Positions 62,872 through 64,000 of a stretch of DNA of 64,000 nucleotides are shown here, piece by piece (within the stretch, counting starts at the first letter, position 1; each line of letters begins with the position of its first letter). The notes under the pieces are model-generated. The model was not told the origin of the DNA. It searched no databases and saw only the letters and a list, made by a program, of their open reading frames with translations. Both the position numbers and the translations under genes were made by a program. Source of the DNA: Lachnoclostridium sp. An169 (GTDB taxonomy: Bacteria; Bacillota; Clostridia; Lachnospirales; Lachnospiraceae); the NCBI RefSeq assembly GCF_002160525.1, contig NZ_NFKT01000020.1:26394-90393 (forward strand), written 5' to 3'.

Positions 62872-63123
62872 TTATTTTACCGCACCTTCAAACTCATAGT
62901 TTGTAAAGTACTGATGAGCCAGTTCCTCATCCTCCCCGTTTACTATCAGCCGCATCGGCAGCCCAAGCTTTATCGACATCAGTCCCAGAAGAGATTTCCC
63001 GTCAATGATAAAATTCCGGTTGGACATATCCGCCACATCAATGTCCGATTTCATCTTCTGACATATTTTACAAAAACTCATCAGCTGCCCTGATGTAACA
63101 AACTTGATCTTCTTTTCAACCAT
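62872..63123 (-). CDS. HPr-like protein lacking the His-15 phosphorylation site
   Basis: An 83-residue protein with the HPr fold and the regulatory serine segment GKSLLGLMSIKLGLPMRL (equivalent to Ser46). In the region where HPr has its active histidine (GIHARPA) this protein reads SGQLMSFCK, so phosphotransfer from Enzyme I is not expected. It resembles Crh-type or other regulatory HPr relatives, which act through the serine. It has its own promoter (63156-63184) and GGGAGG before the start. No sugar-PTS gene adjoins it. Confidence 0.82.
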   Translation of the reverse strand: MVEKKIKFVTSGQLMSFCKICQKMKSDIDVADMSNRNFIIDGKSLLGLMSIKLGLPMRLIVNGEDEELAHQYFTNYEFEGAVK

Positions 63124-63155
63124 TTTTCCAAACCTCCCATTTTTGCACCTTGAGT

Positions 63156-63184
63156 AGTATAAACCAGGTTTGCAAATTGGGCAA
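63156..63184 (-). promoter_or_regulatory. Promoter of the HPr-like gene
   Basis: Minus strand TTGCCC (63179-63184), 17-bp spacer, TATACT (63156-63161). Confidence 0.75.
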
Positions 63185-64000
63185 GCTGAAAATTCAATTT
63201 TAATCTTTTCTTAACATTCATGGAGAATGGTACAGATTATGACGTCGTCTATGGATATCGCATAGCGGCGAGAAATTATAGGACACCCCTGTAAATTACG
63301 GGGGTGTCCCGCTTTTTTGTACTCATTTTAGATTATTTTAGGGCTTGCTCATAGATCAGATTGCACCATTCTGGAAAGTGAGAGAAAAAGGCCATTTAGA
63401 AAAATTGGTCTGCCGCACCACTTCTGACGCGGATATTTTCTTTGCACCAATCTTTTAAGGGGGCGGCACGGATAATTACAACTATATCAATTTATAAATC
63501 ATTGCCTCTGTCTTTCTCTTTCTCTTGCTTTGTTTGTTCACAAAATCGCAACAGTTAACCGTTATCTGCATATATGAACATCATGTGGTTACATCCAAAT
63601 AAAGTAGGGAAGTTCTCTCAACTTAAGGAGATTATCAAAACGATCTACCCTGCATTCTTTCTTCTGTATCTTCTCATGTATGACAAGATAGTGTCACGAT
63701 TGTTCAATTTTCCTTATAATTTACACAGATTTTACCGAAAGTAGATAGTCACTCGATATCGCCTATTATATTATTAAAATGGAAAATTATATTGGATTGT
63801 ATTCTGGCAGCAGAAATAATGAACGCGTTTTCTATGTTTTTCACTTCAAGAGGAGAAGCCAGCCTATGAAGGTAAATGGTATAATGATTAGGCCACTTAT
63901 AAATGATTTTCTACGCAAAATGGCAAAATTTCGGTATCAGTAAATCAGGATGTAAGTGCAGGAACAAGGATAAGATTTTTTATGGTTAAACCGGCAGCTA
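63185..64000. other. AT-rich right end with no convincing gene
   Basis: No ORF of normal size or recognisable family was found. Two short plus-strand frames exist: 63574-63744 (56 residues, MNIMWLHPNKVGKFSQLKEI, with a hydrophobic stretch AFFLLYLLMY) and 63779-63943 (54 residues, MENYIGLYSGSRNNERVFYV, basic). Neither has a good ribosome site, and I consider them doubtful. The base composition is visibly more AT-rich than the rest of the window. Confidence 0.5.
63281..63318 (+). terminator. Isolated plus-strand terminator
   Basis: GGACACCCC (63281-63289) and GGGGTGTCC (63301-63309) followed by CGCTTTTTT. No gene precedes it on this strand except a 24-codon frame starting at about 63219, so it may end a small RNA or an unrecognised short transcript. 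Confidence 0.75.

Noticed and set aside
1..64000. CRISPR arrays, restriction-modification or toxin-antitoxin pairs
   Set aside because: No regularly spaced repeats were noticed and none of the recognised proteins belong to these systems.

Overview
The window is a chromosomal segment of a moderately GC-rich anaerobic Firmicute, most probably a Lachnospiraceae-type Clostridium. Supporting signs are a spoIIA sporulation locus, a T-box-controlled valS, a Mn-type (yybP-ykoY) riboswitch on mntP, sigma-A promoters with 17-bp spacers, a Gram-positive lipoteichoic-acid-synthase-family enzyme and a Gram-positive type Pel polysaccharide locus. Nearly all genes lie on the minus strand. No rRNA, CRISPR array, transposase or integrase gene was seen. 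One tRNA (Gly, CCC) is present.

Layout, left to right. 0-9.1 kb: the left edge cuts spoIIAB, preceded by spoIIAA; then an operon read from a promoter and T-box at 9.1 kb: valS, an LtaS-family enzyme, folC, a 45-residue protein and a TPR membrane protein, ending in a terminator at 0.75 kb. 9.1-16.2 kb: a wall glucosaminidase, a small peptide gene, an SDR plus an orphan PduB-type microcompartment shell protein (plus strand), then ferredoxin-nitroreductase, hflX, mnmM and an Rpn-type nuclease. 16.2-44.7 kb: one large accessory region for envelope polysaccharide and, apparently, peptide modification and export. It contains a radical SAM/SPASM enzyme, DUF2304, a dolichol-phosphate-type GT2, a 38-residue peptide with its own promoter, UDP-glucose dehydrogenase, GT2, flippase, an ABC exporter, an HprK-like kinase, an S26-type protease and a PqqD-like protein. 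A lone plus-strand GT4 follows, then a GT2-SpaA fusion, DUF4832, GT4, PelG, PelF, a DUF2194-like protein, a large polytopic protein, PelE-like, an SDR-PelD fusion and a nucleotidyltransferase. 44.7-54.2 kb: lipoprotein plus metal P-type ATPase, small alarmone synthetase, PTS IIC, a truncated GNAT-like protein, a MacB-like ABC system with a CARDB surface protein, and tRNA-Gly. 54.2-64 kb: ung, hisF, hisH, an amino-acid/cation symporter, a two-component system, mntP, a MATE pump, an HPr-like protein without the usual histidine, and an AT-rich, apparently gene-poor right end.

The most interesting part is the 10-45 kb accessory block. Two short genes (10128-10391 and 18648-18764) share a 24-residue N-terminus but differ completely in their C-termini, as RiPP leader/core pairs do. 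Near them are a radical SAM/SPASM enzyme, a PqqD-like protein, a signal-peptidase-like protease, an HprK-like kinase, an ABC exporter and a nucleotidyltransferase. That set resembles part of the paeninodin lasso-peptide tailoring set, but without lasso cyclase or B2 protease, and it is embedded in a Pel-like exopolysaccharide locus. The Pel c-di-GMP receptor is fused to an SDR, and one glycosyltransferase is fused to SpaA-type domains. A peptide-plus-polysaccharide envelope system is inferred, not demonstrated.
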